Origin: Pseudomonas sp. PDM04
GTDB taxonomy: Bacteria; Pseudomonadota; Gammaproteobacteria; Pseudomonadales; Pseudomonadaceae
Length of the DNA stretch: 64,000 nt
NCBI RefSeq assembly: GCF_014851765.1
Contig: NZ_JACVAI010000002.1
Span: forward strand, 496,001 to 560,000
Direction of reading: 5' to 3'
The translations under genes were made by a program, and so were the position numbers. The notes under the pieces were generated by a model. The model worked only from the letters and a program-made list of their open reading frames with translations. It was not told the DNA's origin and did no database searches. Shown in pieces: positions 9,257-18,576 of the stretch. Numbering within the stretch: the first letter of the stretch is position 1; each line of letters opens with the position of its first letter.

Positions 9257-9293
9257 ATCCATAGCAGACACGATGAGATCTTAATAGGACAAT
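9257..9293 (+). promoter_or_regulatory. Second AraC-type direct-repeat pair, upstream of the porin
   Basis: ATCCATAGCAGACACG (9257-9272) and ATCTTAATAGGACAAT (9278-9293) are spaced 21 bp, as at 6702-6738, and match that operator at 12 and about 9-10 of 16 positions. The site lies about 170 bp upstream of the porin start, in the same orientation relative to the porin as the other pair has to BKACE. The rest of the 9088-9311 gap shows nothing else I can name. Confidence 0.5.
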
Positions 9294-9311
9294 TTCAGCG
9301 TTTCAGAGGGA

Positions 9312-9872
9312 TCACGCGTCAGAGGTCTCGGGCACGACGTGCTCGCGACAGATCAACCCGGTTTCCAGTGACTCCAGCGGTTCCTGGGTCAGGCCGCAGA
9401 AGGCTCCACCTTCCCTTTGCTGATGAAAGCGGCAGCTGCGGCACAGGCCGAAGCTCGGGACGTTTTCCCCTCGCTGGATGTTTCTCAGCAATTCCAGCAG
9501 CAGCCCTTCCAGATCCTCCGAGCGTGTTCCCATGCGTTGGGCGGCCGCGACCAGGAAGTCTGGCGGCATCACCGCGTCGAGGAGCGCCCGGGCGGGCGCC
9601 GTCAGCTGCAGGTGCACGCTGCGCTTGTCTTTCGTGTCCTGGGTCTTGACCAGCAGGCCTTTGCTTTCCAGGGCCTTGAGCGATTGCGAGACCGTGCCCT
9701 TGGTCAGCCCCAGGTATTCGGTGACCGCCAAGGGTGTGTTGGAGTAACGGTTGCAGCGCCCCAGGTACAACAGCGCACTCAACTGAATCGGCTGCAAATC
9801 CGTCAGCTTCGGGTGTTCGCGGAACCAGACGCGGGTCAGGCTCGACAGCCTTTCCAACAGATCGAATAGCAC
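9312..9872 (-). CDS. MarR-type regulator with C-terminal cysteine cluster
   Basis: A winged-helix MarR protein: LAVTEYLGLTKGTVSQSLKALESKGL (about 48-73) is the DNA-binding part and DTKDKRSVHLQLT the wing. After it comes a tail with Cys144, Cys147, Cys159 and Cys175 (CxxC-x11-C-x15-C), plus His150 and His178, which could bind zinc, iron or an Fe-S cluster. I chose GTG at 9872 because CAGGAA lies upstream; the frame is open to 9986, but that part overlaps the divergent promoter and translates to unlikely sequence. It probably regulates the divergent operon at 10002. Confidence 0.75.
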   Translation of the reverse strand: MLFDLLERLSSLTRVWFREHPKLTDLQPIQLSALLYLGRCNRYSNTPLAVTEYLGLTKGTVSQSLKALESKGLLVKTQDTKDKRSVHLQLTAPARALLDAVMPPDFLVAAAQRMGTRSEDLEGLLLELLRNIQRGENVPSFGLCRSCRFHQQREGGAFCGLTQEPLESLETGLICREHVVPETSDA

Positions 9873-9923
9873 GGGCAGTTCCTGATCAATGAGCTCGATA
9901 AATAGTATCGGATAAAAACCATA

Positions 9924-9951
9924 TTGACAAAGCCCGGCTTTGCAGTAGGCT
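9924..9951 (+). promoter_or_regulatory. Sigma-70-like promoter for the 10002-11285 operon
   Basis: TTGACA at 9924-9929 and TAGGCT at 9946-9951 are separated by 16 bp, a good -35/-10 pair about 50 bp upstream of the ATG at 10002. A short TATC-G-GATA inverted repeat lies just before the -35 box (about 9906-9914) and could be the MarR operator. Confidence 0.45.
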
Positions 9952-10001
9952 TTTACGTGTCGATTCGAAACTACTTTTTCACCCATTCAACCGGAGGCTT
10001 C

Positions 10002-10742
10002 ATGAAAACCGTACTGGCACTGACCCTCGGCACCCTGCTCGCTTCACAGGCATGGGCACACGGCCCGGAGGGCATTCACAGCGACAAGAGCAAGACCGAC
10101 GCAGCGTTCGACCTGGTGCACACACGCGTCTTCAAGCAAGGCAACGACCTGGTGTTCGAGCAACTGGTCGACGGCAAGGCCGGTAGCCGAGTGCCATCCG
10201 CCCAAGGCTCTTTCGCCGGTGCCGAGGTTTACAGTTACGTCTGGCCGACCAGCCTGGACAGTTCGGTGGTCGGCTTCGAGGCCAAGTCGGGCATCCTGGC
10301 GCTGGCGCTGACCTCGCACCCGGATTTCGATGACACCCCGCAACTGGACGAAAACAACGACGGCAAAAAAGACAACGACGGCGGCCTCTGGCATTCCCAC
10401 TGGGTGGTCCTGACCAAGGACGAAAGCTGCGGGCCTGGCGGCCTGAAAGTGCGCGACATTCCCAAGGACGCCAAGCCGAAACTGCCAGCCACCTGGCCCG
10501 GTGCGCCGATTTACATCGACTCCCCCGGCTACCGCCTGAGCGTCGCCGACAACGCCGCGCAGATTCGCGTGCCACTGGCAGCGGTGGGCTTTCCTGAAAG
10601 CTTCAACTACGACGGCGTCACCGCTGCGCTGAAGGTCAACGCCGACCTGCACGACCCGCTGCTGTGCGTCAGCAGCGTCTACGACATTGCCTCGGGCGAC
10701 CTTTCCCTGCCCGGCACCTGGAAACTGAAGGAGAGCCAATGA
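10002..10742 (+). CDS. Periplasmic protein with EF-hand-like acidic loop
   Basis: 246-residue protein with a clear signal peptide ending at AWA-H (residue 19). Residues 116-127 read DENNDGKKDNDG, an EF-hand- or excalibur-like acidic loop, followed at once by LWHSHW with two histidines; a few cysteines lie in the C-terminal half. It is likely a calcium- or metal-binding periplasmic protein. The ATG at 10002 has a CCGGAGG site. I do not recognise a named family. It is the first gene of a three-gene operon facing the cysteine-rich MarR regulator. Confidence 0.75.
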   Translation: MKTVLALTLGTLLASQAWAHGPEGIHSDKSKTDAAFDLVHTRVFKQGNDLVFEQLVDGKAGSRVPSAQGSFAGAEVYSYVWPTSLDSSVVGFEAKSGILALALTSHPDFDDTPQLDENNDGKKDNDGGLWHSHWVVLTKDESCGPGGLKVRDIPKDAKPKLPATWPGAPIYIDSPGYRLSVADNAAQIRVPLAAVGFPESFNYDGVTAALKVNADLHDPLLCVSSVYDIASGDLSLPGTWKLKESQ

Positions 10743-11002
10743 TGAACGTCAAAGTATTCGACACCCACGTGCGCACCAAAGACGGTCGTTATATACACTT
10801 CGATGTCCTGATCGACAGCAACGACAGCGAACTGGCCAAAACCTACGCACGCCGGTTCCTGGAGGAGCAAGGCGTTCAGGACGAGGATATCGCCCTGAAC
10901 GAATGCCGGTTCTGTCACGTTGAACCGACCAACCCCGTGGTGTCCGAGGCGATCAGCCGCCAGGGGCACTTCATCATCAAACTGCAAGGTTGCCAGGAGT
11001 AA
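10739..11002 (+). CDS. DUF2024 family protein
   Basis: 87-residue small cytoplasmic protein. The N-terminus KVFDTHVRTKDGRYIHFDV and the central CRFCH motif match DUF2024 proteins, whose function is unknown. The CxxCH pair could bind metal. The start ATG at 10739 overlaps the upstream TGA and is followed by a second ATG; GGAG lies six bases before it. Tight coupling to the periplasmic protein gene suggests a joint role. Confidence 0.78.
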   Translation: MMNVKVFDTHVRTKDGRYIHFDVLIDSNDSELAKTYARRFLEEQGVQDEDIALNECRFCHVEPTNPVVSEAISRQGHFIIKLQGCQE

Positions 11003-11006
11003 CGAA

Positions 11007-11285
11007 ATGAACGCGTATCAGCCCTTGGATTGTGATCTGCACGACTACCTGGAAATCGCCTGTCTGCGCGGTTATCGCCTGCAGGTGGAGTTGATCGATG
11101 GCGCAAGCCTGACGGCCAAGGCGCTGACCACGCGCACCTCCAGCGACAAGGAAGAGTTTCTCTGCGTTGAAAGCGCTGACGGCCCACAGGAAATCCGCCT
11201 GGATCAATTGCTGGCCGTGACGCCACTGGACGACAACGCGCAGTTCGGTCGCGTGGTGTTCCAGGGCGCAGTCTGCTCGTTCTAG
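11007..11285 (+). CDS. Rof/YaeO-like protein (Rho-binding antiterminator family)
   Basis: 92-residue protein with the Rof family pattern: YQPLDCDLHDYLEIACLRG at the N-terminus, a small beta-barrel core, and QEIRLDQLLAVTPL towards the end. In E. coli, Rof binds transcription terminator Rho and inhibits it. Many Pseudomonas copies are annotated only by this domain, so the Rho activity is a family inference. It is the last gene of the operon, five bases after DUF2024, and is followed by a hairpin. Confidence 0.75.
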   Translation: MNAYQPLDCDLHDYLEIACLRGYRLQVELIDGASLTAKALTTRTSSDKEEFLCVESADGPQEIRLDQLLAVTPLDDNAQFGRVVFQGAVCSF

Positions 11286-11295
11286 CACCCGGCGT

Positions 11296-11320
11296 GCTCG
11301 ACCCTCAGTTGGGGTCGAGC
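11296..11320. terminator. Hairpin between convergent genes
   Basis: GCTCGACCC (11296-11304) and GGGTCGAGC (11312-11320) form a perfect 9-bp stem with a 7-base loop. The stop codon of the deacylase gene on the minus strand lies in the loop. There is no U-tract, so it may be a weak bidirectional terminator or transcript-end stabiliser. Confidence 0.5.
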
Positions 11321-12321
11321 AATCCCCCGCTCCAGTTGCGCGACATCCGGTTGCCGGTGAATTTCGCCACCACCATGCCCTGGGCCACCAGGCGATCCCG
11401 GTAGCGTGTGACCATTCTGCCGGCCTGCTCCGCGTACAGCACCACCTCGGAAGACGGGTCGCCCGGTCGTCCGAGAATGCGCGCAAAGCGCTGCCCTTCT
11501 TCGACAAAATCACCCAGTTCCCTCTCAAAGATCAGCACGCCCGGCTGCGGCGCGAGCAGGGTTTCCATCTGCCCCATTTCCCTGACTTCGACGGGCCAGT
11601 CGGCCACCGTTGATGGTGCATCGATCACCCCGCAATGGCACAGCCAGGCGTACAGGCCTTCGGCGTCCTGCTCGGCAAAGCGGTCGTTGACGTCGCCCTG
11701 CCCGCGCAGCTCCAGGGTCGCGGCCATGTGCCGTTCGCTGACGCCGTCCCGCAGCCAGGGGGCGATGAGGGTTTCCTCGAAGGAGCCATCGCCGCCCTCA
11801 TCCCAGAGGATCGCCAGGTCCATCTTCATTGCCGCCGCCAGCGTCCGCCCCTGCGTGCCGAAGCGCCGATGCACGTAGAGGTAAGGCAATGCTTCGTCAT
11901 CGGTGTGCAGGTCCAGCACCACCTCGGCATCGGCAGCCAGTTGCACGAGGCTTTTCTGCCAGGCCTGGACATTGGTCGAAGGCCGGGCCATGGCGGCCGA
12001 CTGATCGAAGCCGCGATTGAAGTTGTGCCCGGTGGCGTCATGGAAACGCCCCAGAATCCGTCCCTGGCGAAACTGGCCGATGCCCAATGGATTGGCCTGT
12101 GGCACGACCGTCACCCGACCGCGAAGACGGCCATCGGCCTCGGCGACGGCAAGCCGCTGCATCAACCGGTGCAACACCAGCATCCCGGCAATCTCATCGG
12201 CATGTACCCCGGCCTGCAAATGCACCGCCGGTCCGCTGCCATTACCGCTGAATCGCCAGGCCCCGACCCGCACCGGATCGCCATTATTGTTGTGAACCTC
12301 GAACGAAATATCCTGCGCCAT
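11305..12321 (-). CDS. Succinylglutamate desuccinylase/aspartoacylase family deacylase
   Basis: 338-residue zinc carboxypeptidase-like amidohydrolase. HLQAGVHADE (about residues 33-42) gives the H-x2-E metal motif, LDLHTDDE a further metal histidine, and ATLELRGQ the catalytic glutamate region. The C-terminal part has a biotinyl-like beta segment (LLAPQPGVLIF), common in this family. Relatives remove an acyl group from N-acyl amino acids. It is divergent from a TetR regulator, with the operator exactly between them, and lies beside the arginine-transaminase region, so an N-acylated amino acid or a guanidino derivative is a plausible substrate. Confidence 0.8.
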   Translation of the reverse strand: MAQDISFEVHNNNGDPVRVGAWRFSGNGSGPAVHLQAGVHADEIAGMLVLHRLMQRLAVAEADGRLRGRVTVVPQANPLGIGQFRQGRILGRFHDATGHNFNRGFDQSAAMARPSTNVQAWQKSLVQLAADAEVVLDLHTDDEALPYLYVHRRFGTQGRTLAAAMKMDLAILWDEGGDGSFEETLIAPWLRDGVSERHMAATLELRGQGDVNDRFAEQDAEGLYAWLCHCGVIDAPSTVADWPVEVREMGQMETLLAPQPGVLIFERELGDFVEEGQRFARILGRPGDPSSEVVLYAEQAGRMVTRYRDRLVAQGMVVAKFTGNRMSRNWSGGLLDPN

Positions 12322-12366
12322 CTGCCCGCTCCCGATCATTGAAAACCACTGCTGCCAACGCTGGCT

Positions 12367-12385
12367 ATTGAACGAGCGCTCAACT
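12367..12385. promoter_or_regulatory. TetR-type operator 1 (deacylase/TetR divergent promoter)
   Basis: The minus-strand reading AGTTGAGCGCTCGTTCAAT contains GAGCGCTCGTTC, which matches 10 of 12 bases of the GAACACTCGTTC core found before aruH, aruI and the response regulator. It is 38 bp before the TetR start and 49 bp before the deacylase start, fitting autoregulation and control of the deacylase. Confidence 0.6.
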
Positions 12386-12418
12386 AAGCTCGGCAACATC
12401 GCACCCAAGGAATTCGAT

Positions 12419-13054
12419 GTGACTACTGACGCCCCCAAATACCGTCGCGTTGAACCCGACGAGCGCCGTGAACTGCTGGTGGCCGCGACCCTGCGCTGCC
12501 TGGCCCGCGACGGCCACGCCGGGATTTCCGTGCGGCGCATCGCCACCGAAGCCGGCGTGTCTGTCGGCCTGCTCAATCATCATTTCGGCAGCATCGACGC
12601 CTTGATCGCCGACACCTACCACAAGCTCGCCAGTGAACTGACCAGCGCCCTGCGCCAGGAAATCCAGCAGGCCGGCACGCCGGCGGAAAAAATGGACACC
12701 TTCCTCGTCGGCTCCTTTTCCCCCAGGGTCATGGACCCGAAACTGCTCGGCGTCTGGGTCGTGTTCTGGAGCCTGATCCGTCACTCGGACGACGTCAGCC
12801 AGTCCCACGAAAAAAGCTACCGCGCCTACCTCGATCTGCTGCGCAGCCTGCTCGACGACCTGGCCGCCAGCGAAGGCTTCGTGATCCACGACACACGCCT
12901 GGCCGCCATCGGCCTATCGGCGATGCTCGACGGACTCTGGCTCGAGTGGTGCCTCAACCCCGACACCTTCAGCCCCGCCAACGGCCTGCACATCAGCCGT
13001 TGCTGGGTAAAGGGGCTGCGTCACGGAGCATTCGGCACCGACGACGTCCTGTGA
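12419..13054 (+). CDS. BetI-like TetR regulator (copy 1)
   Basis: 211-residue TetR regulator. The helix-turn-helix is at about residues 37-58 (IATEAGVSVGLLNHHFG) and the C-terminal half has the FSPRVMDPKLL and LSAMLDGLWLEW blocks seen in BetI-type proteins. GTG at 12419 is chosen because AAGGA lies at good spacing; earlier in-frame starts would run through the operator. It is a clear paralogue of the TetR at 21185-21820, and their recognition helices are nearly the same, so they probably read the same motif. Its 3' end overlaps the convergent DMT gene by 141 bp. Confidence 0.88.
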   Translation: MTTDAPKYRRVEPDERRELLVAATLRCLARDGHAGISVRRIATEAGVSVGLLNHHFGSIDALIADTYHKLASELTSALRQEIQQAGTPAEKMDTFLVGSFSPRVMDPKLLGVWVVFWSLIRHSDDVSQSHEKSYRAYLDLLRSLLDDLAASEGFVIHDTRLAAIGLSAMLDGLWLEWCLNPDTFSPANGLHISRCWVKGLRHGAFGTDDVL

Positions 13055-13921
13055 CGGGTGCCGCCCGAAGATCATCGCCAGGGTGCCACTGACCGCGATC
13101 AGCGCGGCACCGATGATCAGCGACCCATCCATCAGGGTGCCCCAGATCAGGCTCGACAGCAGAAACGCCCAGATCAGCCCGGTGTACTCGAACGGCGCCA
13201 GCACGGTCGCCGTCGCCCGCTGGAAACTGGCGAACACCAGGAACTGGCCGATGCCCCCCACCAGCCCGGCGCCGAGCATGCCCAGCCACGCCGGGGTCGG
13301 CACCGGCGTGTGGGTCCAGGGCAAGGCGATCGTCATGCACAGGACGAACACCACGTTGGTGATCAGCAATTGCTCCAGCACCGAGGTCTGTTCATCCACC
13401 TGTCGCAACTGGATGTAGGTGAACGCCCAGCACAGCGCCGCCAGCAGCGTCAGCACGATGGGCAGCGGGTCGGTCATGTGGCTTGGGCGGCACGCGATGA
13501 TCACCCCGACGAAGCCGATCACCAGGCTCAACCACTGCCAGGCGCTGGCCCGCTCCTTGAGGATCACCGTTGCCAGCACCGTGACGATGATCGGCGCGGA
13601 AAAATACAGCGTGGTCATTTCGGCCAAGGTCAGGTCACGGGCGGCCGTGTAGTACAGCACCCAAGCCACCAGCGACAACAACCCCCGGACCACCAGCAAC
13701 CGCCGGCTCGGCGAACGCCAGGCGCGTCGTACCAGTTGCAGACGGCCGACCAGCAGGCAGACAGTGACCACCACCAGACTGCGCCAGAACAATATGCTGA
13801 CCACCGAATAGTCGGCCACCAGCCACTTGATGGCGGCATCCTGCAATGCCAGAAACGCGTAGCCCAGGGTGCACAGGCCGATGCCCTGCAACGAGCGGTC
13901 GACACGGCCTGGCGCGGACAT
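12914..13921 (-). CDS. EamA/DMT-family transporter
   Basis: 335-residue inner-membrane protein with two EamA repeats and about ten membrane segments; EamA proteins usually export metabolites or amino acids. Start ATG at 13919-13921 shares one base with the stop of the upstream ABC permease gene, so it is the last gene of that operon. The last 45 or so residues (after the membrane part, from GRHPSQD) are hydrophilic and encoded antisense to the end of the TetR gene. An exporter coupled to an uptake system is unusual and could relieve excess of a by-product. Confidence 0.84.
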   Translation of the reverse strand: MSAPGRVDRSLQGIGLCTLGYAFLALQDAAIKWLVADYSVVSILFWRSLVVVTVCLLVGRLQLVRRAWRSPSRRLLVVRGLLSLVAWVLYYTAARDLTLAEMTTLYFSAPIIVTVLATVILKERASAWQWLSLVIGFVGVIIACRPSHMTDPLPIVLTLLAALCWAFTYIQLRQVDEQTSVLEQLLITNVVFVLCMTIALPWTHTPVPTPAWLGMLGAGLVGGIGQFLVFASFQRATATVLAPFEYTGLIWAFLLSSLIWGTLMDGSLIIGAALIAVSGTLAMIFGRHPSQDVVGAECSVTQPLYPATADVQAVGGAEGVGVEAPLEPESVEHRR

Positions 13922-14628
13922 CAGGCGGACCTGCGCACGGGGGTGCCGCGTCGCTCGACGAAGGCGAACAATGCCTCGATCAGGAAGGTCAGGCACACAT
14001 ACACGCCGGCCACCAGCAGCAACGGTTCGTACACTTGCAGGGTTTGCGCACGGACCACGTTGGCGGCGCCCAGCAGATCGATCACCGCGATGGTCGAGGC
14101 CAGTGCCGTGGACTTGAGCAGCATCACCGTTTCACCGGCCAGCGTTGGCAACAGCAGGCGCATGGCACGCGGCAGGCGCACGCGCAACAGCGACTGGCGC
14201 GACGTCATGCCAAAGGCCGAGGCCGCTTCCATTTCACCCTTGGGCACCGCCAGCAGGCCGCCGCGAATCACCTCGCCGACGTAGGCGCCCATCGACAGCA
14301 CCAGGGCAAACACGATGTACCAGTAACCGTCACGCAGGTAGGGCCACAGAAAGCTGCCGCGAATCAACGGGAACTGCGCGAACAGGCTGCCGAGCCCGTA
14401 GTAGAAGATGTAGATCTGGATCAGCAATGGCGTGCCACGGAACACGCTGGTGTAGAACAGGCTGGTCCGGGCGATCACTTTGTATTTCGAGATCCGCGCC
14501 AGTGCAACCAGGATGGCCAGCAGGAAGCCGAACACGCTGGATAGCAGCAACAGGGTCACGGTGGTTTGCAGGCCACGGCTCAACAGCTCCGCGTATTCGA
14601 CTATCCACGCTGGAATCATTTCAATCAC
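13921..14628 (-). CDS. Amino acid ABC transporter permease (HisM/GlnP type)
   Basis: 235-residue polar amino acid permease. About five membrane helices and the EAA loop (EAASAFGMTSRQSLLRVRLPRA, about 132-153) that docks to the ATPase. Its start overlaps the stop of the other permease by four bases. With that protein, the binding protein at 15481 and the ATPase domain of the fused gene at 16291 it makes a complete importer, probably for arginine or a related basic or guanidino compound, judged from the AruH domain. Confidence 0.9.
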   Translation of the reverse strand: MIEMIPAWIVEYAELLSRGLQTTVTLLLLSSVFGFLLAILVALARISKYKVIARTSLFYTSVFRGTPLLIQIYIFYYGLGSLFAQFPLIRGSFLWPYLRDGYWYIVFALVLSMGAYVGEVIRGGLLAVPKGEMEAASAFGMTSRQSLLRVRLPRAMRLLLPTLAGETVMLLKSTALASTIAVIDLLGAANVVRAQTLQVYEPLLLVAGVYVCLTFLIEALFAFVERRGTPVRRSA

Positions 14629-15338
14629 TCGACCAAGGGCATCCAGCGACGAATGCGTCGCTCAAGCCGTCCCGACAGGTAGTTGGACACCAGCGTCACC
14701 GCGTAGTACATCGCCGCAGCCGTGAGGTAGAACAACAGGTAATGACGCGTCGAACCCGCGCCCTGCTTGGCGGTGTACAACAGTTCGTTGGTGCCGACCA
14801 CGCTGATCAGCGCGCTGTCCTTGATCAGGTTGATCCACAGGTTGGCCATGCCCGCCATGGCGTAGGGCGCCATGATCGGCAGCGTGACCCGGCGGAACAG
14901 AGCGAAACCATGCAGCCCGAAAGCTTTCGCCGCCTCGATCTGGCCATAGGGAATCGCCTGGATCGCCGCGCGGAAAATCTCCGAGGCATAGGCGCCCTGC
15001 ACCAGGCCCAGCACGACGATGGCCGCCAGCGGGCCGCTGACGTTGACCGCGCCGTAACCCAATTTGGCCATCAACGAGTTGATCAGCATCGAGCCGACGT
15101 AATACAGCAACAGAATCAGCAGCAACTCCGGAACCGCACGAAACAGCGTGGTGTAGCCGCGAAACAGTGCAGCGACGGGCCGTGGGCCGTGCAACTTCAG
15201 GCAGGCCACGACCAGGCCGATCAGCAGCCCGAGCACAAAGGCACCGGCGGAGATCTGCAGGGTCATCCACAACCCCCGCAACAGCGCCCCGCCCCACCCT
15301 GTTTCAGTGAAATTGATCAACTCGAACATGGCTGGCAT
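14625..15338 (-). CDS. Amino acid ABC transporter permease (HisQ type)
   Basis: 237-residue second permease subunit. EAAKAFGLHGFALFRRVTLP (about 135-154) is the EAA coupling loop; FRAVPELLLILLLYY is the typical first conserved block of HisQ/ArtQ. It is coupled by ATGA overlap to the following permease gene. A 142-bp gap with a BIME separates it from the binding-protein gene, which often lowers expression of permeases relative to the binding protein. Confidence 0.9.
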   Translation of the reverse strand: MPAMFELINFTETGWGGALLRGLWMTLQISAGAFVLGLLIGLVVACLKLHGPRPVAALFRGYTTLFRAVPELLLILLLYYVGSMLINSLMAKLGYGAVNVSGPLAAIVVLGLVQGAYASEIFRAAIQAIPYGQIEAAKAFGLHGFALFRRVTLPIMAPYAMAGMANLWINLIKDSALISVVGTNELLYTAKQGAGSTRHYLLFYLTAAAMYYAVTLVSNYLSGRLERRIRRWMPLVE

Positions 15339-15390
15339 TTCAGTCTCCGTTGATGAATCGGATGTCTGCCGCTATTTCCATGGGTAAAGG

Positions 15391-15475
15391 CCCCACCTGT
15401 GGGCGCGAGTCTGCTCGCGATGGCGCTCGGTCATGGACACCGCGCATCGCGAGCAGGCTCGTACCCACAGGGGAA
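15391..15475. repeat. BIME: pair of inverted REP sequences
   Basis: CCTGTGGGCGCGAGTCTGCTCGCGATGG (starting near 15396) is mirrored by CATCGCGAGCAGGCTCGTACCCACAGG (about 15445-15472). The pair can fold into a long hairpin between the binding-protein and permease genes of one operon. Confidence 0.8.
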
Positions 15476-15480
15476 CACCC

Positions 15481-16263
15481 TCAGAATGCCGGCTTCACAC
15501 TGGTACCGAAGTAGTGCTCGGAGAGGTCGTCGTAGTCCTTGCTGGCCAGCAGGGTAGTGATCGCCTTGTCGAGCCGCGCCTTGAGCTCGGCGTCATCCTT
15601 GCGCAGGCCGGCACCCACGCCCTTGCCGAAGATCGGGTCGTAGGGCACGGCGCCGAGGTAGGCCAGGTCCTTGGCATCCGGCGTCTTGACGAAAGCCGCC
15701 ATCGCCGTACCGTCCGCCATCATCAGGTCGATGCGCCCGGCGATCAGGTCGGCGTTGGCCGAATCCTGAGTGTCGTAGTACTTAACGTCGGCGATTTTCT
15801 CGTAGTACGTCTTCAGGTAACTGGCGCTGACCGTCGAGTTCTGCACCCCGATGGTCTTGCCCTTGAGGTCATCCGGATACTTTTTCACCGACGCCTCTTT
15901 CGGCCCGACAATCGCGATCACCGAGTCGTAGTACGCCTTGCTGAAGGCGATCTGCTTCTCACGTTCCTCGGTCACCGACATCGAAGAGAAAATCACGTCG
16001 ATCTTCTTTGCCAGCAACGACGGGATGATCCCGTCCCACGCCACTTCCTTGATCTCGCACTCGGCTTTCATTTCGCTGCACAACTTGTGGATCAGGTCCA
16101 CTTCGAAACCTTTCCACTCACCGTTGGCCTGTTTCTCGGTGTACGGCGGATAAGGTTCGGCGGCGACCGCGAACCTGATCGGCTGGGCCTGCGCCGCACT
16201 CATGCCGGCCAGCATTACGCAGGCCACGCCGGTCAACCAGTTTGCCAAACGTCGATTTCCCAT
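15481..16263 (-). CDS. Amino acid ABC transporter substrate-binding protein
   Basis: 260-residue periplasmic binding protein of the HisJ/ArgT family with a Sec signal peptide (cleavage near AQA-QP, about 28). Family landmarks include the EPYPPYTEK opening, GFEVDLIHKLC, VIFSSMSVTEEREKQIAFSKAYYDS and GKTIGVQNSTVSASYLK. The ATG at 16263 (MGNRRLANW) follows GGGGAAACATC; the ATG at 16284 has no such site. It lies 27 bp after the fused aminotransferase-ATPase gene. The ligand is presumably a basic or guanidino amino acid. Confidence 0.88.
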   Translation of the reverse strand: MGNRRLANWLTGVACVMLAGMSAAQAQPIRFAVAAEPYPPYTEKQANGEWKGFEVDLIHKLCSEMKAECEIKEVAWDGIIPSLLAKKIDVIFSSMSVTEEREKQIAFSKAYYDSVIAIVGPKEASVKKYPDDLKGKTIGVQNSTVSASYLKTYYEKIADVKYYDTQDSANADLIAGRIDLMMADGTAMAAFVKTPDAKDLAYLGAVPYDPIFGKGVGAGLRKDDAELKARLDKAITTLLASKDYDDLSEHYFGTSVKPAF

Positions 16264-16290
16264 GATGTTTCCCCGTCTTTTCATGATGCG

Positions 16291-18297
<2,007 letters not shown>

Positions 18298-18372
18298 GCC
18301 AGTGCCTCGTTCGAAGGGAAGAAACGCAAGCCCGCAACCAACCGGGGGGTGGTGGAGCCAACATAGTCGAAG

Positions 18373-18391
18373 CTGAACACTCGTTCAACAG
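18373..18391. promoter_or_regulatory. TetR-type operator 2, upstream of aruH-ABC
   Basis: CTGAACACTCGTTCAACAG, with the palindromic core GAACACTCGTTC (18375-18386), lies 78 bp upstream of the fused gene. It is nearly identical to the site before aruI. The remaining 18298-18576 gap holds only degenerate REP-like GC-rich sequence around 18470-18580. Confidence 0.65.
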
Positions 18392-18576
18392 AAAAGTCCG
18401 GCGTGTTCGCGTTCAGCGTAAACAGGTCGTTTTCACGACAGTCGAGCCGTTTTACGCGGAAAACGTAGATCCCCTGCAGGCGCGAGCTGGCCTGCGAATG
18501 GTCGTCAATGATGACGCCGGTCGCCTGAGTGCCCGCGTTGTCCGCAGGTATCTGGCGAGCAAGCTCGCTCTTGCAG

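Noticed and set aside
9873..9986. Longer MarR start at 9986
   Set aside because: The extra 38 codons lie over the TTGACA/TAGGCT promoter of the divergent operon and read like non-coding DNA; GTG 9872 has a ribosome site.
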